A DNA stretch of 64,000 bases from an uncultured Bacteroidota bacterium (GCA_903844815.1 CAIMVD010000399.1:52370-116369), one strand, 5' to 3'. Positions 35,651 to 44,169 are shown, counted from the stretch's first letter. Made by a program: numbers and translations. Notes: a model not told the origin generated them from the sequence alone.

Positions 35651-36640
35651 ATGCACAATCTAAACAATGAATTCAATCAACCTGAATTTGAGATGGATGA
35701 ATTGAATCCTGAATTCTTTGGAGAGTTTAACCAGGAATTTGGAAACTCCTATGAATATCAGGGAGAAATATCTAATCTGGAAGGTACTTTCAACGAAGTC
35801 ACACAAATGGAACTGGCTTCTGAGTTATTATCGGTTACAAACGAGGCTGAGTTAGACAGGTTCATTGGAGGTCTCTTGAAAAAAGCTGTTGGCGGAGTTG
35901 GTAGCTTCCTGAAATCAGGAGCAGGACAAGCCCTTGGGGGAGTTTTGAAAGGTATAGCAAAAAAGGCATTGCCCATGGCAGGCGCTGCTTTAGGTTCAGC
36001 ATTCTTTCCAGGGGTAGGAACAGCATTAGGTGGTGCACTTGGGAGAGCAGCTTCAAATATGTTCGAACTTGAATTGGAAGGGTTGAGTCAGGAGGACCAG
36101 GAATTTGAAATGGCCAAAGCATACGTTCGGTTTGCCGGGAATGCTGCGCGCCAGGCAGTTTCGGCGGGTCAGGATCAACCGGCCGAAGAAATCGCACGGA
36201 GATCTGTAATTAGATCTGCCCGCCGGTATGCACCCGGACTGTTGATCAGAAGAAGGAGTTATCCGGGCAGAGGTTATTATCCAGGGCGAAGATATAATTA
36301 TTCAGGGCGAAGATATACCTACCCAGGTAGAGGCTATTATTATCCCGGAAGAGGGTATTATTATCCTGGTGCCGGAATATATCCTGGTGCAGGAGCTTAC
36401 CCTGGTGCAGCAGATAATGCAGGTGCAGGCGTGAATACAGGAGGAGGAGCCGGTTCCGGTACAGGTGGAGGAGATTATTCCGGCGCTCCCGATAATTCCA
36501 ATTTCTTAAATGAAAAAATACGCAGGCTCGAGGAGATGGTGCGCAATTTATCATCGCAACTTCAATCACCACCTCCTGCCCCGGGCGGAGGAGACGGTAA
36601 CGCCCCCCCTCCTGAAAAGGAAATGTATGAGTACTGGTAA
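35651..36640 (+). CDS. Glycine-zipper, YPGRG-repeat protein with E/F-rich leader; unknown function
   Basis: A 329-residue protein with no signal peptide. Residues 1-50 are acidic and aromatic (repeats of E-F, ELNPE at 17-21, YEYQ at 34-37). Residues 52-140 form a helical region with a glycine zipper (AALGSAFFPGVGTALGGALG), suited to membrane insertion. Residues 145-200 are a conserved-looking helical block ending RRYAPGL. Residues 203-250 are low-complexity YPGRG/YPGAG repeats, then a Gly/Ala region and a short coiled coil (285-305). I recall similar E-rich-leader plus ELDRF...GG proteins in distant bacteria as unnamed hypotheticals, but cannot verify this. It opens the 35.6-41.5 kb module. 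Confidence 0.8.
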   Translation: MHNLNNEFNQPEFEMDELNPEFFGEFNQEFGNSYEYQGEISNLEGTFNEVTQMELASELLSVTNEAELDRFIGGLLKKAVGGVGSFLKSGAGQALGGVLKGIAKKALPMAGAALGSAFFPGVGTALGGALGRAASNMFELELEGLSQEDQEFEMAKAYVRFAGNAARQAVSAGQDQPAEEIARRSVIRSARRYAPGLLIRRRSYPGRGYYPGRRYNYSGRRYTYPGRGYYYPGRGYYYPGAGIYPGAGAYPGAADNAGAGVNTGGGAGSGTGGGDYSGAPDNSNFLNEKIRRLEEMVRNLSSQLQSPPPAPGGGDGNAPPPEKEMYEYW

Positions 36641-36663
36641 AAAAATTTCAAAAAGCATTTCTG

Positions 36664-37917
36664 ATGTCAGATCTTAAAACATACCCTGTAGCATTCCTGA
36701 TATCGGAATCATACTCACTTCTTACACGATTGGAACAAATGAAACCCTTTGAAATGACAATGCCCATGGTCAGGAGTGCTTCTGTTTCGGCAGAAGCACT
36801 AAAACTGATTGGTAAACTGCTCGATAAGGGGAAGACTAATCTTTGTAATAGCATCAATCGGTATATCAGTTTTCTGAATTCAAAAAAGGGAAGTGAATCC
36901 GGGGAAGAGAGTCTGCAAAACAAGTTCTCCGCCATGAAACTTCGATATAATCAGATACTTGACCAGTTAGACATTTTCGCTGATGTTTTATCGCAAAGAA
37001 GTGAACACGAAACCGGAGTCTGGCTTTCAGGTCTTGATGCACTGGCAGAAGACGGATTGATATTGGGAAAAGCGTATTATTCCGTTCCTCCTCTGATGGT
37101 ATATCTCGATCGCGGCCACGGTGCGGCTATCAGACGAGCAAGGACCAGGTTACCCGGCGGAGACGAAAATCCGGTTGCAGTAATTCAGATTCCACGGGAA
37201 AGAATGGTTGGAAATGGCATTGCTTCATCGCTTATCCATGAAGTCGGGCATCAGGGCGCCGCTCTCCTTGATCTTTTCACCTCCCTAAAACCGGCAATTC
37301 AGGAAGCAAAACAAACAGCCGGAAAAGACAAGGTTGCGTGGGCATATTTTGAGAGATGGATTTCAGAGATCATCTCTGACTTTTGGGCTCTTGCTCAATT
37401 AGGGGTGAGTGCAACGATCGGGTTGATGGGTGTGGTTACCTTGCCAGGCTATTTTCAGTTCAGGTTCGATCTGGATGATCCGCATCCTGCGCCATATATC
37501 AGGGTTCAGTTAAGCTGCCGGATAGGAAAGATACTTTTCCCCGATCCTCAATGGGACCGGCTATGGAATCTTTGGGAGTCATTTTATCCGAAAGAGAAGC
37601 TTCCGCCTGAAAAACTATCAGTAATGAAGCAGCTTGACAATGAAATGGATCGTTTCATAAGGCTGATAATCAACCATAAGCCACGGTCTCTCAAAGGTAA
37701 ACGTTTAATTGATCTGTTTGAAATTCCCCGGAGACAACCCCGGAATTTCAGAGAAGCTTATCAAACCTGGAGAAAAAATCCGGGTTTAATCAATACTACC
37801 TCGCCTGTAATGGTCTTTGCAGTTCTGGGCCAGGCCAAGGCAGACCAGGTAATTACTTCAAAAGAAGAAAGCAACCTGTTAAAACAACAGCTGAACAGGT
37901 GGGCAAATGACAGATAA
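36664..37917 (+). CDS. Predicted HEXXH zinc metallopeptidase-like protein
   Basis: A 417-residue protein with no signal peptide. A helical N-terminal half (1-150) is followed by the zinc-binding motif HEVGH at residues 192-196 and a candidate third ligand Glu235 in WISEIISDFWALAQLG, which is the gluzincin pattern. Before the motif is IQIPRERMVGNGIASSLI. The family is unknown to me, and activity is only inferred from the motif. It starts 23 bp after the glycine-zipper gene and 20 bp before the next, so the three are clearly one operon. Confidence 0.75.
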   Translation: MSDLKTYPVAFLISESYSLLTRLEQMKPFEMTMPMVRSASVSAEALKLIGKLLDKGKTNLCNSINRYISFLNSKKGSESGEESLQNKFSAMKLRYNQILDQLDIFADVLSQRSEHETGVWLSGLDALAEDGLILGKAYYSVPPLMVYLDRGHGAAIRRARTRLPGGDENPVAVIQIPRERMVGNGIASSLIHEVGHQGAALLDLFTSLKPAIQEAKQTAGKDKVAWAYFERWISEIISDFWALAQLGVSATIGLMGVVTLPGYFQFRFDLDDPHPAPYIRVQLSCRIGKILFPDPQWDRLWNLWESFYPKEKLPPEKLSVMKQLDNEMDRFIRLIINHKPRSLKGKRLIDLFEIPRRQPRNFREAYQTWRKNPGLINTTSPVMVFAVLGQAKADQVITSKEESNLLKQQLNRWANDR

Positions 37918-37937
37918 TTTTTAAAAATTCAAATATT

Positions 37938-39389
37938 ATGGGAAAAAAGGTAGCAACTAAAACGGATCCTATTGATCCTAAGGCGCCAGAAGTAATAAAC
38001 GGCAATCTTACAACTGATTCTGGTGAAAAAGAGGGAGAAAAGTTAGTCGAATTCACTGAATATGACCTAAGAGGTCTCAGTAAAGGGGGGCCTATACCAG
38101 TGAGTTTACTCAATCGCTCATTTGAAGTTAATCTTGCGACTAACAAAAGATCTAAAAATGAATTCCGGGCTCGTGATTTCTTTGGGAAAATCAAAAGTCT
38201 GGCTGGATTACCTTCAGTAATTTTCGAAGCTAAACCCAGTAAGTATGACTATAAGAAAATGAAAGAGGAAATTGAAACTCATATTGAAGGATTGATTCCA
38301 AATGATGAAAATGGTTTCAATAACCTTTTTAATTATTCAAATTCCGGATTCAACCTAAATGAGTTTAATTTAATTAAAAATATAGTTTCAAAACCTAAAC
38401 ATCAAGGGGATCCTAAACATCAAGGGGATCCTGAGAATAATAAAACACAAGGGAGTCCTGAGAAGCATAACGGGCATGGGTGCCATGAGTGGAATGAAAA
38501 TGAGTTTAATTATCCTCCGGGGCTCGAATTGATTTATAATTACTGGATGGATGAGGGTTGTACTAGTCAGACTCTTCAGGCAATTACAGAAAGGTATCGC
38601 AATATCCGGGGCAGATGGTCAGAAAGGCTTCTTAATTTTACATTGGATCCTTTGCACAGAGTTAATAACCTTTTAATGGGTTACATCAGAGACTTGAGGA
38701 TTGGAGAGTTGTCAACATATGATGAAAAAAATCATGCCTATCTTCAGGCGTATGGGTATTCTTTATCTGGTATAAATTATAGCCGTGGATTAGAGGTGCG
38801 TTCCAATTTTCATTCTGCATTTAATAAATTACTTGCGGAATGCGCCAAGTACTTCAGACAAGTTGATGACAAGACAATTGATGCGGATGGATTCCCCCTT
38901 CTTATTGCTTTGCAGGAACTTAATATAATTCTTGCAACCGGAGATATTAACCAGACTGTTGCTTTTGCAAAAAAAGCAAGAGTAGAAACCATGACGGAAC
39001 AATTAATCTTAGAGAGGCCTGAAATTGGTGAGTATCTTAAAGAGCGCCCCATGGTGCCTTATAAGCATGATTGGATGAGGAGGGTTGATACAATGAGGAG
39101 CATTCAGGGATGGAATCCAAATTCAATAAGAATATTTAATGAACTTGCAGAAAATGGTGAAATAATATTGTTGAGCGTTAGGTTTGTAGAATGGGCTAAT
39201 ATAAAGGATGAGGACTTTGCTGAAGCATGGGCATTATTCTTCAGAAATGAGATACAGATGTATCTGCATAAATATAATGCTGTTACAGGTGTTGACCTTA
39301 CTCTGGAGAGACCGAATTCAGCTGATTCACAAATCAGGGATCTCCTGCCATCAATTCTGTTAAGGAAGCGCAGACTGCAAAACTTATAA
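37938..39389 (+). CDS. Unknown 483-residue protein of the protease module
   Basis: No recognised domain. The N-terminal 150 residues are charged and look flexible. A low-complexity linker follows with two exact KHQGDP repeats (18-bp DNA repeats at 38394-38429), then NENEFNYPPG. Residues about 195-480 look like a helical globular domain (IRGRWSERLLNFTLDPLHR, ECAKYFRQVDDKTIDADGFP, WALFFRNEIQMYL). There is no signal peptide or membrane helix. Its DNA is AT-richer than the neighbouring genes. It is third in the operon, 20 bp after the metallopeptidase gene. NEFN here echoes the EFN-rich leader of the first protein, but this could be chance. Confidence 0.75.
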   Translation: MGKKVATKTDPIDPKAPEVINGNLTTDSGEKEGEKLVEFTEYDLRGLSKGGPIPVSLLNRSFEVNLATNKRSKNEFRARDFFGKIKSLAGLPSVIFEAKPSKYDYKKMKEEIETHIEGLIPNDENGFNNLFNYSNSGFNLNEFNLIKNIVSKPKHQGDPKHQGDPENNKTQGSPEKHNGHGCHEWNENEFNYPPGLELIYNYWMDEGCTSQTLQAITERYRNIRGRWSERLLNFTLDPLHRVNNLLMGYIRDLRIGELSTYDEKNHAYLQAYGYSLSGINYSRGLEVRSNFHSAFNKLLAECAKYFRQVDDKTIDADGFPLLIALQELNIILATGDINQTVAFAKKARVETMTEQLILERPEIGEYLKERPMVPYKHDWMRRVDTMRSIQGWNPNSIRIFNELAENGEIILLSVRFVEWANIKDEDFAEAWALFFRNEIQMYLHKYNAVTGVDLTLERPNSADSQIRDLLPSILLRKRRLQNL

Positions 39390-39415
39390 GCTGGTATAGA
39401 ATTGTTTTAAATATT

Positions 39416-39526
39416 ATGAGAACCAGATTGCCTTCAACCAGTTTCGCAATCCGGAGTTTTCAGTCAGCAAACAGATTGATTGCAGCTGGAAGGGTAGTAC
39501 CAGTTTCGGAAGCAGCGCTGCTCTGA
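39416..39526 (+). CDS. Possible 36-residue peptide
   Basis: ATG at 39416 opens a short frame (MRTRLPSTSFAIRSF...SEAALL) that ends inside the hairpin at 39512-39542. It is basic and Ser/Ala-rich. There is no further support; it could be a leader peptide or chance. Confidence 0.2.
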   Translation: MRTRLPSTSFAIRSFQSANRLIAAGRVVPVSEAALL

Positions 39527-39542
39527 TCAGGAGCAGTGCTGC
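39512..39542 (+). other. Strong 12-bp hairpin between the unknown gene and the serine protease
   Basis: GCAGCGCTGCTC pairs with GAGCAGTGCTGC (one G-T pair) around a seven-base loop TGATCAG. A second small stem, CACTT-GA-AAGTG, follows at 39543-39554. There is no T run, so it may be an attenuator or mRNA-stabilising structure rather than a plain terminator. Confidence 0.55.
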
Positions 39543-39630
39543 CACTTGAAAGTGAAGGTCTGCATCTGTCAAAGCGACATGCATGAAGACTCTAATAGAG
39601 TTCAATTTTTTATAATCTAAATAGTTAATC

Positions 39631-40527
39631 ATGAATTATTTAAATAACCAGGCAGAAATGCTTGAGCAGGACAAATACAACTATTATTCAGCAGAATTGA
39701 ATCCTGAATACAATTATCGGATAGCTGAGATAGGTCCAGTCAACAGATCAGTATATGAATATCAACAATCTGAAATTGTAGGGAAGGTTGATTCAAGGAC
39801 ACGAATAATAAAGACAGCTAATTCCCCATTTCGATATATCTGCCAGATAGTTACGCGGAAAAGTAATGGTACACAGTGGGTAGGATCGGGATTTTTTATT
39901 GGGCCACGAACAATTTTAACCGCCGGTCATGTTGTTTGGGATGAGTATATCAATAAAAAGATACCCAATTCCATGATATTTGTAACTCCTGCCCGCAATG
40001 GGGCAAGCAAACCGTTTGGAACAGTTTGTCCAATTAATGTGGTCCCATCTTATTCGGGATTTTCTAATAGCGATCTTGCAAATATTAAAGATTATGCTAT
40101 AATTCATTTAAGTGCTCCATTGGGTTCAACCACAGGTTATTTTGGAAGGGGAAAATGGGAAAAAGATTCGTTCGGCAGCTCCATACTGACAGGTGGCAGA
40201 CTCCCGGTATCAGTTGAGCCGCTTAAGCTTAACGTCTGCGGTTATCCTGGTGACAAGGGAGGGATAACCCAATATTCGTCTTTTAATTATAGTTTTTCTC
40301 TCAGGCAAAATGGAAGAATACTATCCTATTTAAATGATACTAAAGGTGGCCAGAGCGGCGGACCTGTTTGGATAAAAAGACACCCCTCCCTGGGAGGAAG
40401 AGTAGTAGTGGGAATTCATATAGCAGCAGGTCCGCGAGCTACTGCTCCATCGGGAACCGTACTATATAATAGGGCAATTTTTATTAGTAATGAAGTTAAA
40501 ACTTTTATAGATGGGAATATGCGATAA
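39631..40527 (+). CDS. Trypsin-like (V8-type) serine protease with ELNPE leader
   Basis: A 298-residue chymotrypsin-fold protease. The triad is His100 (RTILTAGHVVWDE), Asp154 (NIKDYAIIHLS) and Ser242 (GGQSGGPVW), close to the glutamyl-endopeptidase/V8 pattern. There is no signal peptide; instead the first 50 residues are a leader with LNN at 4-6, ELNPE at 22-26 and YEYQ at 42-45, matching the leader of the glycine-zipper protein 4 kb upstream. The leader may be a targeting or packaging tag, or a propeptide. It follows the operon after 241 bp of structured DNA. Confidence 0.85.
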   Translation: MNYLNNQAEMLEQDKYNYYSAELNPEYNYRIAEIGPVNRSVYEYQQSEIVGKVDSRTRIIKTANSPFRYICQIVTRKSNGTQWVGSGFFIGPRTILTAGHVVWDEYINKKIPNSMIFVTPARNGASKPFGTVCPINVVPSYSGFSNSDLANIKDYAIIHLSAPLGSTTGYFGRGKWEKDSFGSSILTGGRLPVSVEPLKLNVCGYPGDKGGITQYSSFNYSFSLRQNGRILSYLNDTKGGQSGGPVWIKRHPSLGGRVVVGIHIAAGPRATAPSGTVLYNRAIFISNEVKTFIDGNMR

Positions 40528-40660
40528 AACTAAATACTTAAGGCTGCATGCCCCAGGTAAGCCAGTATTCCTAATTTACGGTTATAATGATGTTCATCGG
40601 GTAAACCCGGTAAATGAATGGGAAGAGGAAACTTGATGAGTTAAACAGGTTGTAATTACT

Positions 40661-41500
40661 ATGCTAATAATTGATTCCCACTGTCATGCAGGGAAAGGCG
40701 ACGGCCTCACAGGTCCCTGGGATACTTCAGCGCCATTGACGCACTATCTGAAAAGAGCTCATGAATACGGGATCACAAAAACCGTTTTGTTCCCTGTCTT
40801 CCATTCCGATTATGCAATGGCAAACAGGGAGGTAGCCGGAATAGTGGCCTCGGATCCCGCACGGTTTTATGGATTCGCATTTGTCAATGCAATCAGGGAT
40901 TCTGGAAGGGTTTATTCCATGGTCAGGACTGCTGTTCAGCAATATCGCTTCTGCGGAATAAAGGTTCACCGTAACGATGCCAGCATTACCCGCGAAATAT
41001 GTGAAACCGCCAGGACTTTTTCTCTGCCTGTATTATATGACATCATGGGTGAAGTTTCACAGGTATTCCTGCTTGCCGTTGAGTATCCTGATGTAAATTT
41101 TGTTATTCCGCACCTCGGAAGTTTTTCAGATGACTGGAAGGCGCAGCAATCATTCATTGATCCTCTTAGCCGGTACACAAATATTTACACCGACACTTCA
41201 GGAGTCAGAAGATTTGATTTGCTGAAGGAAGCTCTCGACAGGGCAGGGGCCAAGAAGATTCTCTTCGGGTCTGACGGTCCGTGGCTTCATCCGGGTATTG
41301 AACTTGAGAAAATACATGCTTTAAGGTGTTGCGAAAAAGATCAGCAGCTGATCCTTTCAGGGAATTTTTTACGATTAATTCAGGAAACAGAAGCAGCTCA
41401 AAACAGGATTGTGTCATACGGCACATCATTAAAGGGCGAAATTAATTCTCCGACAGGAACATCATTGAATCAAGGGTCATGGATTTTCAGGCAATCATAA
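40661..41500 (+). CDS. Amidohydrolase (metal-dependent hydrolase, amidohydro_2 type)
   Basis: A 279-residue TIM-barrel hydrolase. Metal-binding motifs: IIDSHCHAG at the start (HxH), FCGIKVHRN in the middle, VIPHLGSF and LFGSDGPW near the C-terminus. The substrate is not evident. The last 40 residues (NRIVSYGTSLKGEINSP...) go beyond the barrel. It is cotranscribed in direction with the protease module and its end overlaps the convergent regulator by 14 bp. Confidence 0.85.
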   Translation: MLIIDSHCHAGKGDGLTGPWDTSAPLTHYLKRAHEYGITKTVLFPVFHSDYAMANREVAGIVASDPARFYGFAFVNAIRDSGRVYSMVRTAVQQYRFCGIKVHRNDASITREICETARTFSLPVLYDIMGEVSQVFLLAVEYPDVNFVIPHLGSFSDDWKAQQSFIDPLSRYTNIYTDTSGVRRFDLLKEALDRAGAKKILFGSDGPWLHPGIELEKIHALRCCEKDQQLILSGNFLRLIQETEAAQNRIVSYGTSLKGEINSPTGTSLNQGSWIFRQS

Positions 41501-42866
41501 TATTTTTCTTAACATGCTGCTGAACAGCCCTTAGAGTAACATTAAGTCTTTCAGCTGCTTTCTGTTTATCGCCTTTCTCCATTTCGATTGCGATCTTTAT
41601 TGCAAGATAAGCGGCAATATTTTTTATGTCCATCAGGCTTTCTCCTGAAACAATTGCCCTTTTGATAGATTCCTCCCAGCCGTCAATTGTTTTCAGCAAA
41701 TCATTTGACTGAATCTGCGACGGACGATCCTGTGCCGGGATACTTCCAAGGGTGATATATGTACCTCCTTCGTGGCGCATGGCAATTCTCCTTATAAGCT
41801 GACGCAATTCCCTGATGTTTCCCTGATACTCTTTGCCGGTAATGAAATCAATAACCTCAGGGTCAAATTCCAGAATCTCTTTTACCGACATTTCCCTGCA
41901 AATCTGTTTCAGGAAGTAGTTTGCAAGAAGTTCTATATCGTCAGAATGATCTCTGAGGGGAGGAACTGATAGTTCTACATCGGAAATACGGTAGTACAGA
42001 TCATCCCTGAATTTCCCTTCCGATACAAGCCTTTTCAGATTCTTGTTTGTGGCACAGACAAGTCGGAAATTCGTAGTTTTCCAGGTATTGCTTCCGACCC
42101 GTTTAAAAGTTTTTTCCTGAATAACTATTAAAAGCTCCGCCTGGAGAGTAAGTGACAGTTCGCCAATCTCGTCCAGAAACAGAGTCCCATTATCCGCCAG
42201 GGCAAAGGCCCCGTCCCTTGAACTAACAGAACTCGTGTAGGAACCTTTTTCATGGCCAAAGAATTCGCTTCCCGATAATTCAGGGACAACCGTTGTACAA
42301 TCGACCATAACAATTTTTCCCCGGTTTTCTCTCTTATCGAGAGTATGGATCAGTCTTGCAACCAATTCCTTACCGGTACCTGATTCACCCGTTATCAGAA
42401 TGTTTGATGTTGAATAAATTGATGCTTCAATTACTTCAATCAGAAAACTTTTCCAGGGTTTGCTTTCACCTATCAGATTATCATGTACAAGAGATGAGTC
42501 AAGTATAGCTTTTATGTCGCTCCATCTCTTCTCTTTAATCTCAATAAGCCGTAAAAGGGAATCGATACCTTCCCAAATAACAATATCGGATAATCCTTTG
42601 TTTATCAGCTGCCAGCATTTAGCTATTTGATGCGGAGATTCAAGGAGAACAAGAATTGATCTTAATCCTTTTCCTGCAAGTTTCCACATCTGTTCAGGAA
42701 TTACCGATACCTCAGGTATGGAGTCGGAGAAAATTAATATTGAATGAACATCTTTTTTCTCATATTTTGAGGAAGCAGATGATGGCAGAGGTATAAAACA
42801 ATCTCTGTCAAGATAATCTTTTATCCATTTAGATTTAGAAATATCAAGATAGAAACAAGAGTGCAT
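41487..42866 (-). CDS. Sigma-54-type AAA+ regulator with degenerate GAFTGA loop
   Basis: A 459-residue enhancer-binding-type regulator. Residues 40-115 look like a receiver fold without the phosphorylation Asp. The AAA+ domain has Walker A GESGTGKE (160-167), Walker B TLFLDE (228-233), and FRDDLYYRISDVEL. The sigma-54 contact loop, normally GAFTGA, reads GSYTSS (208-213). The C-terminal HTH is KQKAAERLNVTLRAVQQHVK. It faces the protease module and is its likely regulator, perhaps through the palindromes at 35472-35530. With the altered loop it may not activate sigma-54 in the normal way. Confidence 0.88.
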   Translation of the reverse strand: MHSCFYLDISKSKWIKDYLDRDCFIPLPSSASSKYEKKDVHSILIFSDSIPEVSVIPEQMWKLAGKGLRSILVLLESPHQIAKCWQLINKGLSDIVIWEGIDSLLRLIEIKEKRWSDIKAILDSSLVHDNLIGESKPWKSFLIEVIEASIYSTSNILITGESGTGKELVARLIHTLDKRENRGKIVMVDCTTVVPELSGSEFFGHEKGSYTSSVSSRDGAFALADNGTLFLDEIGELSLTLQAELLIVIQEKTFKRVGSNTWKTTNFRLVCATNKNLKRLVSEGKFRDDLYYRISDVELSVPPLRDHSDDIELLANYFLKQICREMSVKEILEFDPEVIDFITGKEYQGNIRELRQLIRRIAMRHEGGTYITLGSIPAQDRPSQIQSNDLLKTIDGWEESIKRAIVSGESLMDIKNIAAYLAIKIAIEMEKGDKQKAAERLNVTLRAVQQHVKKNIMIA

Positions 42867-42991
42867 GAATCCTATTTTCTTAAAACTCAGGTTAACTCTA
42901 TTTTTTTGACAATCGGGTATCTAATTTATGAAATAATATTGAAAGAATATATCTGAAGTTGTTTTTTTAAATTTAAGGACCTTAAGCAAAC

Positions 42992-43017
42992 AAAAAAGCC
43001 CTCATCTCTGAAGGCTT
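42992..43017 (-). terminator. Rho-independent terminator of tRNA-Lys
   Basis: On the minus strand AAGCCTTCA pairs with TGAGGGCTT (one G-T pair) around GAGA, followed by T6. It begins 6 bp after the tRNA 3' end. Confidence 0.85.
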
Positions 43018-43022
43018 AATTG

Positions 43023-43095
43023 TGATCCAGCTGGGGCTCGAACCCAGGACCCCATCCTTAAAAGGGATGTGCTCTACCAGCTGAGCTACTGAATC
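43023..43095 (-). tRNA. tRNA-Lys (anticodon UUU)
   Basis: A 73-nt tRNA. Acceptor GATTCAG pairs with CTGGATC, the D arm is GCTC...GAGC, the anticodon stem CATCC/GGATG holds the loop CTTTTAA (anticodon TTT), and the T arm is CTGGG/CCCAG with TTCGAGC. The CCA end is not encoded. It has its own promoter and terminator. Confidence 0.97.
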
Positions 43096-43111
43096 TCTCG
43101 TTTTGCGAGTG

Positions 43112-43142
43112 CAAATGTATTATAATTTTGCTTAAATCCAAA
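43112..43142 (-). promoter_or_regulatory. Bacteroidota-type promoter of tRNA-Lys
   Basis: Minus strand: TTTG, 19 bp, TACATTTG then C. A full consensus match ending 16 bp before the mature tRNA. The short leader contains a small hairpin (CTCG-CAAAA-CGAG). Confidence 0.7.
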
Positions 43143-43350
43143 AGAAAAATGCATTTTTTAATTAGTCAGATTATAATTATTATTTTCATTTTTCTTTTTC
43201 TTTCTAATCCCTTAACTTAGCATTTGTTCAATGTCCGCACAAAGATAGCTAAATAAACGATACCGATTTCTTATTCAGCTATATTGAATAAAAATAGGTA
43301 ACTGACTTGTATATTCAGAGGAGTTCTTATTGTTAATCCAATATAAAGAG

Positions 43351-44169
43351 ATGAATAGTATTTTCAAAGATAAAGTTGTTATTGTCACCGGGGCTTCCTC
43401 TGGTATTGGAGAGGCAACTGCCAGGGAATTTGCACTGAGAGGAAGCAAAGTTGTCCTGGCGGCGAGATCTGAAGAAGCTCTGGCAGTTATAGTCACCGAG
43501 TTGAAAAAACTGAATTGCGAAGCCTCCTGTTTTAAAACAGATGTAAGCAGTGAGGAGGATTGCAGAAACCTTATTGAAAAAACGGTTGAGAAATACGGTA
43601 CTATCGATATACTTATAAACAATGCCGGTCTCTCGATGAGGGCAGCATTTATAGACGTTGATTTAAAAGTACTACACCGGCTTATGGATGTTAATTTCTG
43701 GGGAACAGTACATTGTACAAAATATGCATTGCCTTATCTGATCGCTCAAAAGGGATCACTTGTAGGAGTTTCTTCTGTAGCAGGCTTTCATGGTCTGCCG
43801 GGCAGAACCGGGTATTCAGCCTCTAAGTTTGCGATTCATGGTTTTCTCGAGACTATCAGAATTGAGAATCTGAAAAAAGGGTTGCATGTCATGATCCTGG
43901 CTCCCGGTTTTACTTCAAGCGAGATCAGAAGACATGCGCTGCTGGCTGATGGCAGTGAGCAGGGAGAGTCGCCCCGTGACGAAGGTAGCCTGAATTCTCC
44001 GGAATTTGTAGCTAAATGGATATTGAAGGGTATCCGGAAAAAGAAGAGAAATAAACTTCTGACATGGGAAGGAAAGCTTACTGCTCTTTTTCAGAGAATA
44101 ATACCAGCGTTTGTGGACTGGGCATACTATTATGAAATGTCTAAAGAGCCAAAGTCTCCAATTAAATAG
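43351..44169 (+). CDS. Short-chain dehydrogenase/reductase
   Basis: A 272-residue classical SDR with VVIVTGASSGIGEATA at the N-terminus, DILINNAGLS, VGVSSVAG and the catalytic YSASKFAIHGF. The C-terminal basic region (RKKKRNKLLTWEGKLTALFQR) resembles membrane-associated SDRs such as DHRS7-like lipid enzymes. The frame opens with a TTG at 43330, but the ATG at 43351 places the TGxxxGxG motif at the normal distance. The substrate is unknown. Confidence 0.87.
   Translation: MNSIFKDKVVIVTGASSGIGEATAREFALRGSKVVLAARSEEALAVIVTELKKLNCEASCFKTDVSSEEDCRNLIEKTVEKYGTIDILINNAGLSMRAAFIDVDLKVLHRLMDVNFWGTVHCTKYALPYLIAQKGSLVGVSSVAGFHGLPGRTGYSASKFAIHGFLETIRIENLKKGLHVMILAPGFTSSEIRRHALLADGSEQGESPRDEGSLNSPEFVAKWILKGIRKKKRNKLLTWEGKLTALFQRIIPAFVDWAYYYEMSKEPKSPIK

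Noticed and set aside
36300..36420. The YPGRG coding repeats as a separate DNA repeat element
   Set aside because: The repeats stay in frame within a clear gene and differ at third codon positions, so they are protein repeats.
43023..43095. tRNA-Lys as an integration site for the 35-42 kb module
   Set aside because: The tRNA 3' end faces the module, but I found no integrase and no second copy of the tRNA end near 35 kb.
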